A DNA stretch of 24,004 nt from an uncultured Eubacterium sp. (GTDB lineage: Bacteria > Bacillota > Clostridia > Lachnospirales > Lachnospiraceae), in contig CAJTLS010000008.1 in the NCBI GenBank assembly GCA_910577295.1, forward strand, positions 67,855 through 91,858. Direction: 5' to 3'. The position numbers were made by a program, and so were the translations under genes. Positions 15,125 to 22,670 of the stretch are shown here, piece after piece (position 1 is the first letter of the stretch; each line of letters starts with the position of its first letter). The notes beneath the pieces are model-generated. The model was not told the origin of the DNA. It did no database searches and was given only the letters and a program-made list of their open reading frames with translations.

Positions 15125-16266
15125 GAGAATATGACAGAACGTATGCGCTTGTAAATCTGTCGGCAATACGGCATAATATTTTACAGGTTCGCAACAATAT
15201 TCAGAAAGGAACGTCTGTTATGGCAATCGTCAAAGCGGATGCGTATGGGCATGGCGCCATTCCGGTTGCGAAAGCATTAGAGAATCTTGTCGACGCTTAT
15301 GGTGTGGCGTTGATAGAAGAAGCGCTGGCGCTGCGGGAGGCCGGTTTGCAACAGATGATATTGATTCTTGGCTATACGGGAGAAGAGTGGTATGAAGAGT
15401 TGGTTCGCCACAGAATTTCCCAGACAATATACACATATGACATGGCGCAAAAGTTAAATGATACCGCTGCGAAAATGGGAAGAACGACGCCCATTCATAT
15501 AAAACTGGATACGGGGATGGGAAGAATTGGTTTTCGGACAGACGAAACAAGCATCTCCACAGTGAAAAAGATTTGTGAAATGCCTTTTCTTGAACCGGAA
15601 GGCATTTTTACTCATTTTGCCAGAGCAGATGAGGAAACGATAGCGCCGGCCAGAGAGCCGTTTGCCCGTTTTATGAAGTTTGTCACCGGATTGGAAGCCT
15701 GTGGTATACATATTCCAATCCGGCATGTTTCAAATAGCGCCTCCGTGATTGGTTTTCCGGAGGCAAATCTCGATATGGTACGTGCCGGCATTATGACATA
15801 TGGACTGTATCCGTCTGAAGAAGTGGCAAAGGAGCCTGTTGTTTTACAGCCTGCCATGGAATGGAAAACAAAAATTTCGTTTATAAAAGAAGTGGAAACC
15901 GGAACAACGATAGGGTATGGGGGTACGTTTATTGCTTCCCACCCAATGAAAGTGGCAACGATACCCGTCGGATATGCCGACGGTATGAAGCGGGACTTAT
16001 CCGGTAAGGGACGTGTTTTGGTCTGCGGACAATATGCGCCGATATTGGGACGTATCTGTATGGATCAGTTTATGATAGACGTAACGGATATTGAAGATGC
16101 GAAAACAGGGGCGGAAGTAGTTATCTTTGGAAAACAGGGGAGAAAAGAAATTTCGGTAGAAGAAATTCCGGTGGAGGAAATCGCCGCCCAGTCTCATTCC
16201 TTTAATTATGAATTTGTATGCAGCGTTTCCCAACGTGTGCCACGTAAGTATGTCGGAGAAGATTGA
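15121..16266 (+). CDS. alr: Alanine racemase (PLP-dependent)
   Basis: Interconverts L- and D-alanine for peptidoglycan. The 381-residue product has the PLP lysine Lys38 in VMAIVKADAYGHGAIPVA, the LDTGMGRIGFR segment, RHVSNSASV, RAGIMTYGLYPS, the TIPVGYADGMKRDLSGKG motif carrying the catalytic tyrosine region, and LGRICMDQFMIDVTD. ATG 15121 overlaps the stop of the upstream repair enzyme by 4 bases; an in-frame GTG two codons earlier (15115) is less likely. In many Firmicutes alr is followed by the mazEF-type antitoxin and toxin; here only the toxin follows. Confidence 0.96.
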   Translation: MREYDRTYALVNLSAIRHNILQVRNNIQKGTSVMAIVKADAYGHGAIPVAKALENLVDAYGVALIEEALALREAGLQQMILILGYTGEEWYEELVRHRISQTIYTYDMAQKLNDTAAKMGRTTPIHIKLDTGMGRIGFRTDETSISTVKKICEMPFLEPEGIFTHFARADEETIAPAREPFARFMKFVTGLEACGIHIPIRHVSNSASVIGFPEANLDMVRAGIMTYGLYPSEEVAKEPVVLQPAMEWKTKISFIKEVETGTTIGYGGTFIASHPMKVATIPVGYADGMKRDLSGKGRVLVCGQYAPILGRICMDQFMIDVTDIEDAKTGAEVVIFGKQGRKEISVEEIPVEEIAAQSHSFNYEFVCSVSQRVPRKYVGED

Positions 16267-16335
16267 GAACAATGTGAATAACGCCTCGTATATTGGAAAT
16301 AATAGGAGTAGTAACGATAAGGGAGTGTGAAATCC

Positions 16336-16683
16336 GTGATTGTAAAACGAGGCGATATTTATTATGCTGATTTACGACCGGTTGTGGGCTCTGAACAGGG
16401 TGGAGTAAGACCGGTCCTTATTATTCAGAACGATATGGGAAATCGATATAGTCCGACGGTAATCTGCGCAGCGATAACGAGTCAGCTTCATAAAGCAAAA
16501 CTGCCGACACATGTGGCGCTGGATGCCCATCGCTATGGAATTGTAAAGGATTCCGTAATTTTGCTGGAGCAGGTCAGAACCATTGATAAATCCCGTTTGC
16601 GGGAAAAAGTGTGTCATCTGGACGATGATGCAATCGGTAAAATTGATACAGCGCTGGCTGTCAGTTTAGCTTTGTCTACATAA
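16336..16683 (+). CDS. mazF: MazF/NdoA-type mRNA interferase toxin
   Basis: A sequence-specific endoribonuclease of the MazF/PemK fold. From GTG 16336 the 115-residue protein reads M/VIVKRGDIYYADLRPVVGS and is close to the Bacillus NdoA pattern throughout (VGSEQGGVRPVLIIQND, ICAAITSQLHKAKLPTHV, LLEQVRTIDKSRL). Arg25 and Thr48, the residues described as catalytic in NdoA, and Ser19 are all present, so the enzyme looks active. GGGAG at 16321-16325 sits ten bases before this GTG; an in-frame GTG at 16327 is too close to that site. No antitoxin gene is visible: only 69 bases separate it from alr, and nothing coding lies in the 300 bases downstream. Confidence 0.93.
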   Translation: MIVKRGDIYYADLRPVVGSEQGGVRPVLIIQNDMGNRYSPTVICAAITSQLHKAKLPTHVALDAHRYGIVKDSVILLEQVRTIDKSRLREKVCHLDDDAIGKIDTALAVSLALST

Positions 16684-16776
16684 GAAGATAGAACAGTCTG
16701 TATTGGCAAAAAAGCGGCGATAAAAACTGCTTTTCCTCCTTACTCCGTATAGGACGAACTTTCCTGTAACAACAAG

Positions 16777-16806
16777 AAAAAACACCTCTGGGAGGAGGTG
16801 TTTTTT
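16777..16806 (+). terminator. Strong intrinsic terminator after the rex-mazF cluster
   Basis: A perfect 12-bp stem, AAAAAACACCTC (16777-16788) and GAGGTGTTTTTT (16795-16806), with a 6-base loop. The A-run and T-run let it work in both directions. It closes the rex-to-mazF transcription unit about 95 bases after mazF. Confidence 0.88.
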
Positions 16807-16810
16807 CCGC

Positions 16811-16829
16811 TACCTCCCAAGTGGAGGTA
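16811..16829. repeat. Small inverted repeat after the terminator
   Basis: TACCTCC (16811-16817) and GGAGGTA (16823-16829) flank CAAGT. The arms share CCTC/GAGG with the terminator just upstream. No T-tract follows. It could be an operator, or a hairpin that competes with the terminator stem; nothing decides between these. Confidence 0.4.
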
Positions 16830-16933
16830 ACTAAGCGTATAATAGGGTGGGAGTAGAAAGTTAAATACTTTCCTCTATCAATATATTAAACAAATATGTC
16901 AAAATTATGGCATAGTGAATAAACGGTTTTTTC

Positions 16934-16962
16934 TTGTAAGATTAGTTTTTCAATTGTATACT
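16934..16962 (+). promoter_or_regulatory. Sigma-A-like promoter of rlmH
   Basis: TTGTAA (16934-16939) and TATACT (16957-16962) are 17 bases apart, four and five of six consensus matches, starting transcription close to the GGGGGAG ribosome binding site at 16972-16978. The resulting leader would be very short. Confidence 0.6.
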
Positions 16963-16984
16963 ATCATAAGAGGGGGAGAAAATA

Positions 16985-17464
16985 ATGCAGTATACAATTT
17001 TGTGCGTTGGGAAAATAAAAGAACGCTTTTATTCCGATGCAGTAGGAGAATATGTAAAACGGTTATCAAGGTATGCGAATATAAATATTGTAGAAGTGCC
17101 GGATGAAAAAACACCGGAGAGCGCCAGCGCTGCGGAAGAACTGGCAATAAAGAAAAAAGAGGGAGAGCGCCTTTTGTCTAAAATGAAAGAGACAATGTAT
17201 GTTATAGCGCTTGACTTGCGGGGACGTGAATATGATTCGATAGCGTTCGCCCATCATATAAATGATTGTATGGTTGGAGGGAAAAGCCATATAGCTTTTC
17301 TTATCGGCGGCTCTCTTGGGCTTGCGGATGATGTATTGGCTCGTGTGGATGAGAAGCTGAGTTTTTCGAAATTTACATTTCCACATCAATTGATGCGGGT
17401 GATTTTGCTGGAACAGTTATACCGCGCGAATCGGATTCTGAAAAATGAACCGTATCATAAGTAA
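16985..17464 (+). CDS. rlmH: 23S rRNA pseudouridine-1915 N3-methyltransferase
   Basis: A SPOUT-class methyltransferase that modifies pseudouridine 1915 in helix 69 of 23S rRNA on 70S ribosomes. The 159-residue product is full length, with the start MQYTILCVGKIKERFYSDAV, VIALDLRGREYDS, FLIGGSLGL (SAM loop of the trefoil knot) and the invariant C-terminus SFSKFTFPHQLMRVILLEQLYRANRILKNEPYHK. GGGGGAG precedes ATG 16985. It has its own promoter and appears monocistronic. Confidence 0.97.
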   Translation: MQYTILCVGKIKERFYSDAVGEYVKRLSRYANINIVEVPDEKTPESASAAEELAIKKKEGERLLSKMKETMYVIALDLRGREYDSIAFAHHINDCMVGGKSHIAFLIGGSLGLADDVLARVDEKLSFSKFTFPHQLMRVILLEQLYRANRILKNEPYHK

Positions 17465-17494
17465 ATGGCTTTTTGCGTGTATTTTTTTACTGTT

Positions 17495-17550
17495 CCGTTT
17501 TCGATATGAATTGTGTTAATTCTTGATATATGTTAAACTATTGAAAACGG
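17495..17550. repeat. Inverted repeat upstream of the metallophosphoesterase
   Basis: CCGTTTTC (17495-17502) pairs with GAAAACGG (17543-17550); with one mismatch the arms extend by three more bases. The 40-base interior is AT-rich and holds two TGTTAA copies. It lies in the interval between rlmH and the phosphoesterase. It may be a regulatory stem or a remnant of an insertion boundary; no matching copy was noticed on the far side of the gene. Confidence 0.35.
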
Positions 17551-17579
17551 AAATCTCCAAGTTCATATGATGGTGGATA

Positions 17580-17588
17580 TGATATAAT
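17580..17588 (+). promoter_or_regulatory. Extended -10 element before the metallophosphoesterase
   Basis: TGATATAAT (17580-17588) is a perfect extended -10 (TGN plus TATAAT), which can work with a weak -35; none of the hexamers upstream is convincing. It lies 45 bases before the start codon, whose ribosome binding site is AGGAGG at 17618-17623. Confidence 0.5.
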
Positions 17589-17632
17589 AATGATTGATGC
17601 TGTCATAGAAAAATTTCAGGAGGACAGTTGTG

Positions 17633-18652
17633 ATGAAATATGCCATTATTTCGGACATACATGGTAACAATATTGCCCTACAAAACGTAATTGCTGATGC
17701 CAAACAGCATCAGGTAGATGCTTATATTTTTGTTGGGGATTATTGTGTATGTGCTCCATGGCCAAAGGGTGTAACAGAAACGCTTCAAAATATAAAAAAT
17801 GCATTTGTTGTGAAAGGAAATGAGGAAAGTTATTTAAATATTCCAGAGAGTGATGATGGTCAGTTTGAGATATCCAGATGGAGTAGGAATCAGCTACTTC
17901 CGGAACAGATAGAATGGCTTAATCAGCTTCCGGAACAGTTAGAAATCGAAGATGTAGATTATAAAATTTTTATTGCACATAAATCAGAGAGTTTTATTGG
18001 AACGGTAGAGTTTGATAATTTTGGCCCTTCTTTATTAGCGGAACAAAACAGGAGCATTGCGCATAATGAAATGTTGGACAAGGTTAATAACATATTGGAG
18101 CAGAATAAGGAGTTTCTGGATAAACAGAAACAGATACCAAAAGGGATTTATATTTTTGGACATTCTCATATACAGTGGCATAAAGAAATAGACGGACATT
18201 TGTATATTAATCCCGGTTCTTGCGGATTACCTTTAGACTGTGAAACATATTTTGGCGCACCATATACATTGCTTACTGTTGATAAAGGCGGAGTCAGCGT
18301 TGAAGAACGCAGGATAAAATATGATGTATACGACTTGATTAATCAGGTAAAAGAAACAAGTCAGTATAAAGAAGCCTATGTGTGGAGCGAAGTTACTTTT
18401 CAAGAATGGATACATAGTAGAGATCATATTGATTTCTTCCTGAAATATGTGGAGGAATACGCAAATAAAATTGGTGACGACAGAAGACCTTTTGCAAAAG
18501 AAACATGGCGGGAGGCTTTTACGGCGTGGGAAGCACATAGGGAAATGAATGATGTGTATATACAAAGGGGAAGGGAGGAATGGCTTGATATTGCTGATTC
18601 TGATTGGTATATGAGTTATCGTAAAGAAGATGTAATAAGAGAGATACTATAA
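17633..18652 (+). CDS. Calcineurin-like metallophosphoesterase with C-terminal extension
   Basis: A two-metal phosphoesterase of the YfcE/calcineurin-like superfamily; substrate unknown. From ATG 17633 (339 residues; GTG 17630 also possible) the motifs are SDIHGN (7-12, Asp8 and His10), VGDY (34-37), GNEE (62-65, where many members have GNHE or GNCD), AHKSES with His116, and GHSHIQWH (176-183) followed by NPGSCGLP. The core ends near residue 220. The remaining 120 residues, with aromatic, charged helical stretches (VTFQEWIHSRDHIDFFLKYVEEYANKI), are unusual for plain YfcE-like enzymes. Base composition is clearly more AT-rich than flanking rlmH and alr, suggesting a later arrival. It seems to be a single-gene unit. 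Confidence 0.85.
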   Translation: MKYAIISDIHGNNIALQNVIADAKQHQVDAYIFVGDYCVCAPWPKGVTETLQNIKNAFVVKGNEESYLNIPESDDGQFEISRWSRNQLLPEQIEWLNQLPEQLEIEDVDYKIFIAHKSESFIGTVEFDNFGPSLLAEQNRSIAHNEMLDKVNNILEQNKEFLDKQKQIPKGIYIFGHSHIQWHKEIDGHLYINPGSCGLPLDCETYFGAPYTLLTVDKGGVSVEERRIKYDVYDLINQVKETSQYKEAYVWSEVTFQEWIHSRDHIDFFLKYVEEYANKIGDDRRPFAKETWREAFTAWEAHREMNDVYIQRGREEWLDIADSDWYMSYRKEDVIREIL

Positions 18653-18780
18653 TCTCCCCAAACGGCTTTTCATAAGAAAACATGGGAAAGAGATTGATTC
18701 CTATTACGATAGAAAGAAAAATCTACTTTCAGCCCTTTCACAATGGTTTACGGTATGCTGCATAAAAGGAGGGCGATAAA

Positions 18781-18903
18781 ATTGCAAGTATCGAAAAGTA
18801 TGAAATGAGATTGCGGTATCAGTCTGAGGAAAAGTCGGTTGCCGAAGCGGCGGGTGTGGCGCTTCGGATGAGAGATGGAGAATTGCAGAAGTTTATTTCC
18901 TGA
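18781..18903 (+). CDS. Possible 40-codon ORF with an ATT start
   Basis: A short open frame runs from ATT 18781 to TGA 18901-18903 (I/MASIEKYEMRLRYQSEEKSV...ELQKFIS). An AGGAGG at 18767-18772 lies exactly eight bases before the ATT, while the only in-frame ATG (18805) has no such site. The upstream frame is closed by TAA at 18763. The stop abuts the AAAGGAGG of the CotH-like gene, as in a coupled pair. It may be a real small protein with a rare start, a gene whose ATG mutated, or chance. No homology is recognised. Confidence 0.35.
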   Translation: MASIEKYEMRLRYQSEEKSVAEAAGVALRMRDGELQKFIS

Positions 18904-18916
18904 AAGGAGGAAGATT

Positions 18917-21034
18917 ATGGCACGGAGGTTTACAACATTTACTTTAGTGGCGGCGCTTGTTCTGTCAGTAGTTTGCCCGCAACAGGCAGCCGCGAAAGGC
19001 AGCTTACGATTAAACCGCAAGAAGGTAACCTTAAAGGTAGGAAAAAGCATTAAGTTAAAGGTGAAAGGAACGAAAAAGAAAGTTACATGGAAAACGAGTA
19101 AGAAAAAGATTGCCAAAGTTTCGAAAAAGGGAAAAGTTACGGCCAAAAAGGTCGGAAAGGCAAAGATTACAGCTCGGGTTTCTGGAAAAAAACTTGTGTG
19201 TAAAGTGACGGTTAAATCGAAAAAAGCAGGAGGAACCGACGGGAAAGGGACAGGTTCTTCGAATACCCCGCAGACTGGACAATCGGGGCAGACATCAGGA
19301 GGGAATGGCAACCATCCGACAGACGGGACTGTGACACCGACACCGCCGTCCAGTTCTGACAGTGCTGAACCGACGAGCACACCTACAGATGCGACATCAA
19401 CACCAACGCCAACATTAGAGGCGCCGACACTTTCTTCTGATTCAGGTATTTATGAAAGTGAATTTGAACTTCGTATGGAGAGCCAGCCGGGGACACAGAT
19501 TTACTATACGACAGATGGCAGTATGCCGACCGAAGAGTCCGCAAAGTATACGGGTGCAATTAAGGTAAAAAACCGCAATGGTATGCCAAATATACTTTGC
19601 TCGCAAGAAAATATACGGAAGATGTATATTGCAAACAGCGGCTACGATTATGTGCCGACAGCGGATGAAGTGCCAAAGTGCACGGTGATTCGTGCGGTGG
19701 CGGTCAATGCGGAGCACAAGTTAAGCGAAGTTGTTACAAAGAGTTATTTTGTCGGCAATGAGGTGAAGAAAAAGTATGCCGGAGCGACAGTCATGTCTCT
19801 TGTCATAGCGCCGGATAATCTCCTGAATTATGAAACGGGCATCCATGTGATGGGAAAAGTGTACGATGAATGGAAAAATACAGAAGAGGGAAAACAGATA
19901 ACAAATCCGTTTTTTGGGAATCAATATTGGAATTATGAGGGAAATTACACGCAGTCCGGCCGTACGTGGGAGAGAGAGGCGACGATTGATTATTTTGACG
20001 CTGACGGGGAAACTTTCGAATTTTCTACTCCGGTTGGAATTCGGATACATGGCGGCGCCAGCCGGATGTATGGGCAGAAGAGTTTTAATTTCTACCTGAG
20101 GGAAGAATATGGTCAGAAGAATTTGAAATATCCTTTGATTCCGGGTGATTTGGATGCCGATGGCAAGCAAATCAAAAAGTACAAATCCTTTATGCTGCGA
20201 AACGGCGGAAACGATACCGAGTACTCGAAAATCCGTGATGTGTGGAATCAGGCGCAGGTAGGCGACAGGGCATATGGAGTACAGGCGGCGAGACCTTGTG
20301 TTTTGTTTATCAACGGTGAGTATTGGGGTCTATATAATCTGACGGAAAAATACAGTGATAATTCCATAGAGACAAACTATGGCGTGGATAAAGATAACGT
20401 TGTCATGTTTAAAGAAGGAGAGCTGGACGAGGGGCAGGAAGGTGATGAGGCTTTATATGAAGAGCTTTGGAGCTATGCCAATAAGGATTTTACAAATTCT
20501 TCCGTCTATGAAGAATTTTGTAAAATTATGGATATTGACAGCTTTGCGGACTACTATGCAACGGAGATTTATATTGCCAACAGCGATTGGAATCCGGAGA
20601 AGAACTACCTTGTATGGCGAGCAAGAACAGCAGATGCGGCAAATCCGTATGCCGATGGCAAATGGCGGTATCTGCTCTTTGATACCGAGTATTCCATGGG
20701 ACTTTATAACGAATCCAATAATCAGGCAACGGCAAACTCGTATCAGCGGGCGTTGCAGCAAGATAAATTGTTTGCGGCGGTAATAAAAAATAGCGGGTTC
20801 CGCCAGAAGTTTATTACAGCACTTGAGCAAATCGGCTCAAAAAATTTCAATGCGGATACATGTTTAAACAATCTGGACAGCGTTACAAAAGTTTATCAAC
20901 CGCTTATGCAGGATTATTACAAAAGGTTTTTCGGAAGCGAAACGCAGCAAGGAAGACAGTTTGACAATACAGTTTCGGCAATCAGAAATTTTGTACAACA
21001 GCGGTATTCATCGATTATGAATTATGTGAAATAG
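18917..21034 (+). CDS. Secreted Big_2 / chitobiase-like / CotH-kinase-like surface protein
   Basis: A 705-residue exported multidomain protein. Residues 1-26 are a signal peptide (RRFTTFTLVAALVLSVV, cleavage after QQAAA). Residues 29-100 are a lysine-rich Big_2 module. Residues 105-168 are a Gly/Ser then Thr-Pro linker (TPTDATSTPTPT). Residues 170-280 are a CHB_HEX_C-like domain (QIYYTTDGSMPT, IRAVAVN). Residues 295-700 are CotH-like (GIRIHGGASRMYGQKSFNFYLR, FMLRNGGND, CVLFINGEYWGLYNLTEKY, FADYYATEIYIANSDWN, WRYLLFDTEYSMGLY). CotH proteins are atypical protein kinases of spore coats and secreted proteins; Asp589/Glu591 occupy the place of the usual metal-binding DFD-like motif. No LPxTG or transmembrane anchor is seen. 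AAAGGAGG precedes ATG 18917; the in-frame start at 18875 would spoil the signal peptide. Confidence 0.88.
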   Translation: MARRFTTFTLVAALVLSVVCPQQAAAKGSLRLNRKKVTLKVGKSIKLKVKGTKKKVTWKTSKKKIAKVSKKGKVTAKKVGKAKITARVSGKKLVCKVTVKSKKAGGTDGKGTGSSNTPQTGQSGQTSGGNGNHPTDGTVTPTPPSSSDSAEPTSTPTDATSTPTPTLEAPTLSSDSGIYESEFELRMESQPGTQIYYTTDGSMPTEESAKYTGAIKVKNRNGMPNILCSQENIRKMYIANSGYDYVPTADEVPKCTVIRAVAVNAEHKLSEVVTKSYFVGNEVKKKYAGATVMSLVIAPDNLLNYETGIHVMGKVYDEWKNTEEGKQITNPFFGNQYWNYEGNYTQSGRTWEREATIDYFDADGETFEFSTPVGIRIHGGASRMYGQKSFNFYLREEYGQKNLKYPLIPGDLDADGKQIKKYKSFMLRNGGNDTEYSKIRDVWNQAQVGDRAYGVQAARPCVLFINGEYWGLYNLTEKYSDNSIETNYGVDKDNVVMFKEGELDEGQEGDEALYEELWSYANKDFTNSSVYEEFCKIMDIDSFADYYATEIYIANSDWNPEKNYLVWRARTADAANPYADGKWRYLLFDTEYSMGLYNESNNQATANSYQRALQQDKLFAAVIKNSGFRQKFITALEQIGSKNFNADTCLNNLDSVTKVYQPLMQDYYKRFFGSETQQGRQFDNTVSAIRNFVQQRYSSIMNYVK

Positions 21035-21035
21035 T

Positions 21036-21050
21036 CTCGCCAGAGGCGAG
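21036..21050 (+). repeat. GC-rich hairpin just after the CotH-like gene
   Basis: CTCGCC (21036-21041) and GGCGAG (21045-21050) enclose AGA, two bases past the stop codon. No T-tract follows, so it is at best a weak terminator or an mRNA 3' stabiliser, and read-through into the thioesterase gene is plausible. Confidence 0.45.
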
Positions 21051-21102
21051 CCATTGGAAGTTGTATATTGTTTGGTAAGACAGTCAGAGGAGAGCGGAGA
21101 CG

Positions 21103-21513
21103 ATGATGGTTTATGAGCATAAAGTTCAATATTATGAAACAGACCAGATGAGGGTAGTACATCATTCCAATTATATCCGTTGGTTTGAAGAGTGCCGGAT
21201 TGCGATGATGGAAGAGCAGGGGCTCGGTTATGAAAAGATGGAGGAAAAAGGAATTATTTGTCCGGTTTTATCCGTTTCCTGCCAATATCATCTAATGACA
21301 AAATTCGGGGAAGTCGTAAAGATCATTCCCCGAATTGAGAAATTTAACGGTTTGCGCCTCATCCTGTCATATGAAGTGAGGGAACGTGAGACAAATGAAC
21401 TTCGTTGTACGGGGAAGAGCAGCCACTGTTTTCTGGATAACAGAGGGAAACCGCTGAACTTGAAGAAAGCAGCCCCTGAATTTTACAGAGTGTTTATGCC
21501 AGAAACCGTTTGA
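21103..21513 (+). CDS. Acyl-CoA thioesterase, 4HBT/YbgC-like hot-dog protein
   Basis: A small hot-dog-fold thioester hydrolase, probably acting on short or medium acyl-CoA. The 136-residue product has the family opening YETDQMRVVHHSNYIRWFEECRIAMMEEQG, where the Asp in ETDQM is the usual catalytic residue, and the central strand/loop VKIIPRIEKFNGLRLILSYEV. Two consecutive ATGs (21103, 21106) are both possible starts after AGAGGAGAG. It lies 68 bases after the CotH-like gene and 53 bases before the LD-carboxypeptidase start; these are likely cotranscribed. Substrate is unknown. Confidence 0.87.
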   Translation: MMVYEHKVQYYETDQMRVVHHSNYIRWFEECRIAMMEEQGLGYEKMEEKGIICPVLSVSCQYHLMTKFGEVVKIIPRIEKFNGLRLILSYEVRERETNELRCTGKSSHCFLDNRGKPLNLKKAAPEFYRVFMPETV

Positions 21514-21566
21514 TTATAATAATTGTTTGTTTCAGGGGAAAATTTAGAAAAGGAGAAAATGAAGCC

Positions 21567-22595
21567 ATGAAATTTCCACCGTTTATCCGACAAGGCGATA
21601 CGATCGGTTTTGTTGCGCCGTCTTTTGGATGTGCAGTCGAGCCGTATCGTACTGCTTTTAATCACAGTATACAGGTTTGGGAAAAGAAAGGTTTTAAAAC
21701 GAAACTCGGGCCGAATTGTTATGCCGATGACGGGATTGGTATTAGCAGCACGCCAAAGAAATGTGCCGAAGAATTTATGTCTGCCTATCTGGATAGCGGG
21801 CTTTCTGCCTTGCTGTCCTGCGGCGGCGGAGAATTAATGTGTGAAGTTATCAGCTATATTGATTTTTGTGTACTAGCAGACGCAAAGCCGAAATGGTTTA
21901 TGGGATATTCCGATAATACCAATTTAACCTTTCTGCTGACGACAATTGCTGATACGGCGGCAGTTTATGGCCCGAATGCCGCTTCTTTTGGCATGGAGCC
22001 GTGGCATGAGTCGATTGAGGATGCGTATTGTCTGCTTCAGGGAAAACAAACAATGGTACAGAACTATCCCCTGTGGGAAAAAGAGTCATGGAAAGATGAG
22101 GAACATCCGTTAGAGCCGTATCATGTGACGGAGCCGTTTACACTCCGCATGTGGCCGGAAACGGAGTCGCTTACAATAGAGGGACGTTTGATAGGGGGAT
22201 GTCTGGACTGTCTGAATAATATCGTCGGAACGAGATTTGACAAGGTGTCGGACTCTTTTATCAACAAGTATAAGGAAGATGGTTTCATATGGTTTTTGGA
22301 AGCCTGTGACTTAAATGTAATGGATATGCGGCGTTCTTTGTGGCATTTGAAAGAGGCGGGGTGGTTTCAATATGCAAAAGGTTTTCTGATTGGACGTCCG
22401 GCGCGGTATGATGAACCGATGATGGGGCTTGACCAGTATGAGGCCGTTTGCGGTGTTTTGGAAGAATACGGGGTTCCGGTTTTAATGGATATGGATATTG
22501 GACATGTTGCCCCGTCTATGCCGCTTATAAGCGGGGCGATGGCAACGGTCCGCACTTGTGGGAATACGGTGCAGATACAGATGGATTTAAGATAA
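21567..22595 (+). CDS. S66 family LD-carboxypeptidase / MccF-like peptidase
   Basis: A cytoplasmic serine peptidase of family S66, which trims the terminal D-amino acid from muropeptides (LdcA type) or hydrolyses microcin C-like nucleotidyl peptides (MccF type). The 342-residue product shows RQGDTIGFVAPSFG, SCGGGELMCE, GYSDNTNL carrying the nucleophilic Ser, GGCLDCLNNIVGT, WFLEACD with the catalytic Glu, and GHVAPSMPLISGA carrying the catalytic His. ATG 21567 is chosen because AGGAG at 21551-21555 precedes it and MKFPPFIRQGD fits the family; an upstream in-frame start overlaps the thioesterase stop. The ability to act on antibiotics cannot be told from sequence. Confidence 0.9.
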   Translation: MKFPPFIRQGDTIGFVAPSFGCAVEPYRTAFNHSIQVWEKKGFKTKLGPNCYADDGIGISSTPKKCAEEFMSAYLDSGLSALLSCGGGELMCEVISYIDFCVLADAKPKWFMGYSDNTNLTFLLTTIADTAAVYGPNAASFGMEPWHESIEDAYCLLQGKQTMVQNYPLWEKESWKDEEHPLEPYHVTEPFTLRMWPETESLTIEGRLIGGCLDCLNNIVGTRFDKVSDSFINKYKEDGFIWFLEACDLNVMDMRRSLWHLKEAGWFQYAKGFLIGRPARYDEPMMGLDQYEAVCGVLEEYGVPVLMDMDIGHVAPSMPLISGAMATVRTCGNTVQIQMDLR

Positions 22596-22670
22596 AGCTA
22601 TTGCACGGACTCTTTGTAAAACGATGAAGATGGAGATTAGCGTGAAGTACACTTCGGAATGGGGACTGTT

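Larger units (their letters stand above)
16684..16984. other. Gene-free interval between mazF and rlmH
   Basis: About 300 bases with no supportable gene. Starting at the mazF end it holds a weak stem with a TTTT tail (AAAAGCGG 16710-16717, CTGCTTTT 16727-16734), a strong bidirectional hairpin (16777-16806), a second small hairpin (16811-16829), an isolated TATAAT (16838-16843) without a good -35, and the rlmH promoter (16934-16962). No antitoxin-like reading frame was found on either strand. Confidence 0.7.

Noticed and set aside
16811..16843. MerR-type operator and promoter (dyad followed by TATAAT)
   Set aside because: The dyad does not lie between a recognisable -35 and the -10 with the 19-base spacing typical of MerR promoters, and no regulator gene is adjacent.
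18748..19380. Minus-strand 210-residue Pro/Phe-rich frame opposite the CotH-like gene
   Set aside because: It is explained by the antisense of lysine-rich and Thr-Pro-rich codons; the plus-strand signal peptide, RBS and domains are decisive.
21567..22595. S66 peptidase as a microcin C immunity (MccF) system
   Set aside because: No microcin biosynthesis or export genes are nearby; muropeptide LD-carboxypeptidase activity is equally compatible, so only the family is called.
22644..22655. Short palindrome GAAGT-AC-ACTTC before azlC as an operator
   Set aside because: Arms of only five bases, expected by chance in a region of this size, and no promoter lies beside it.
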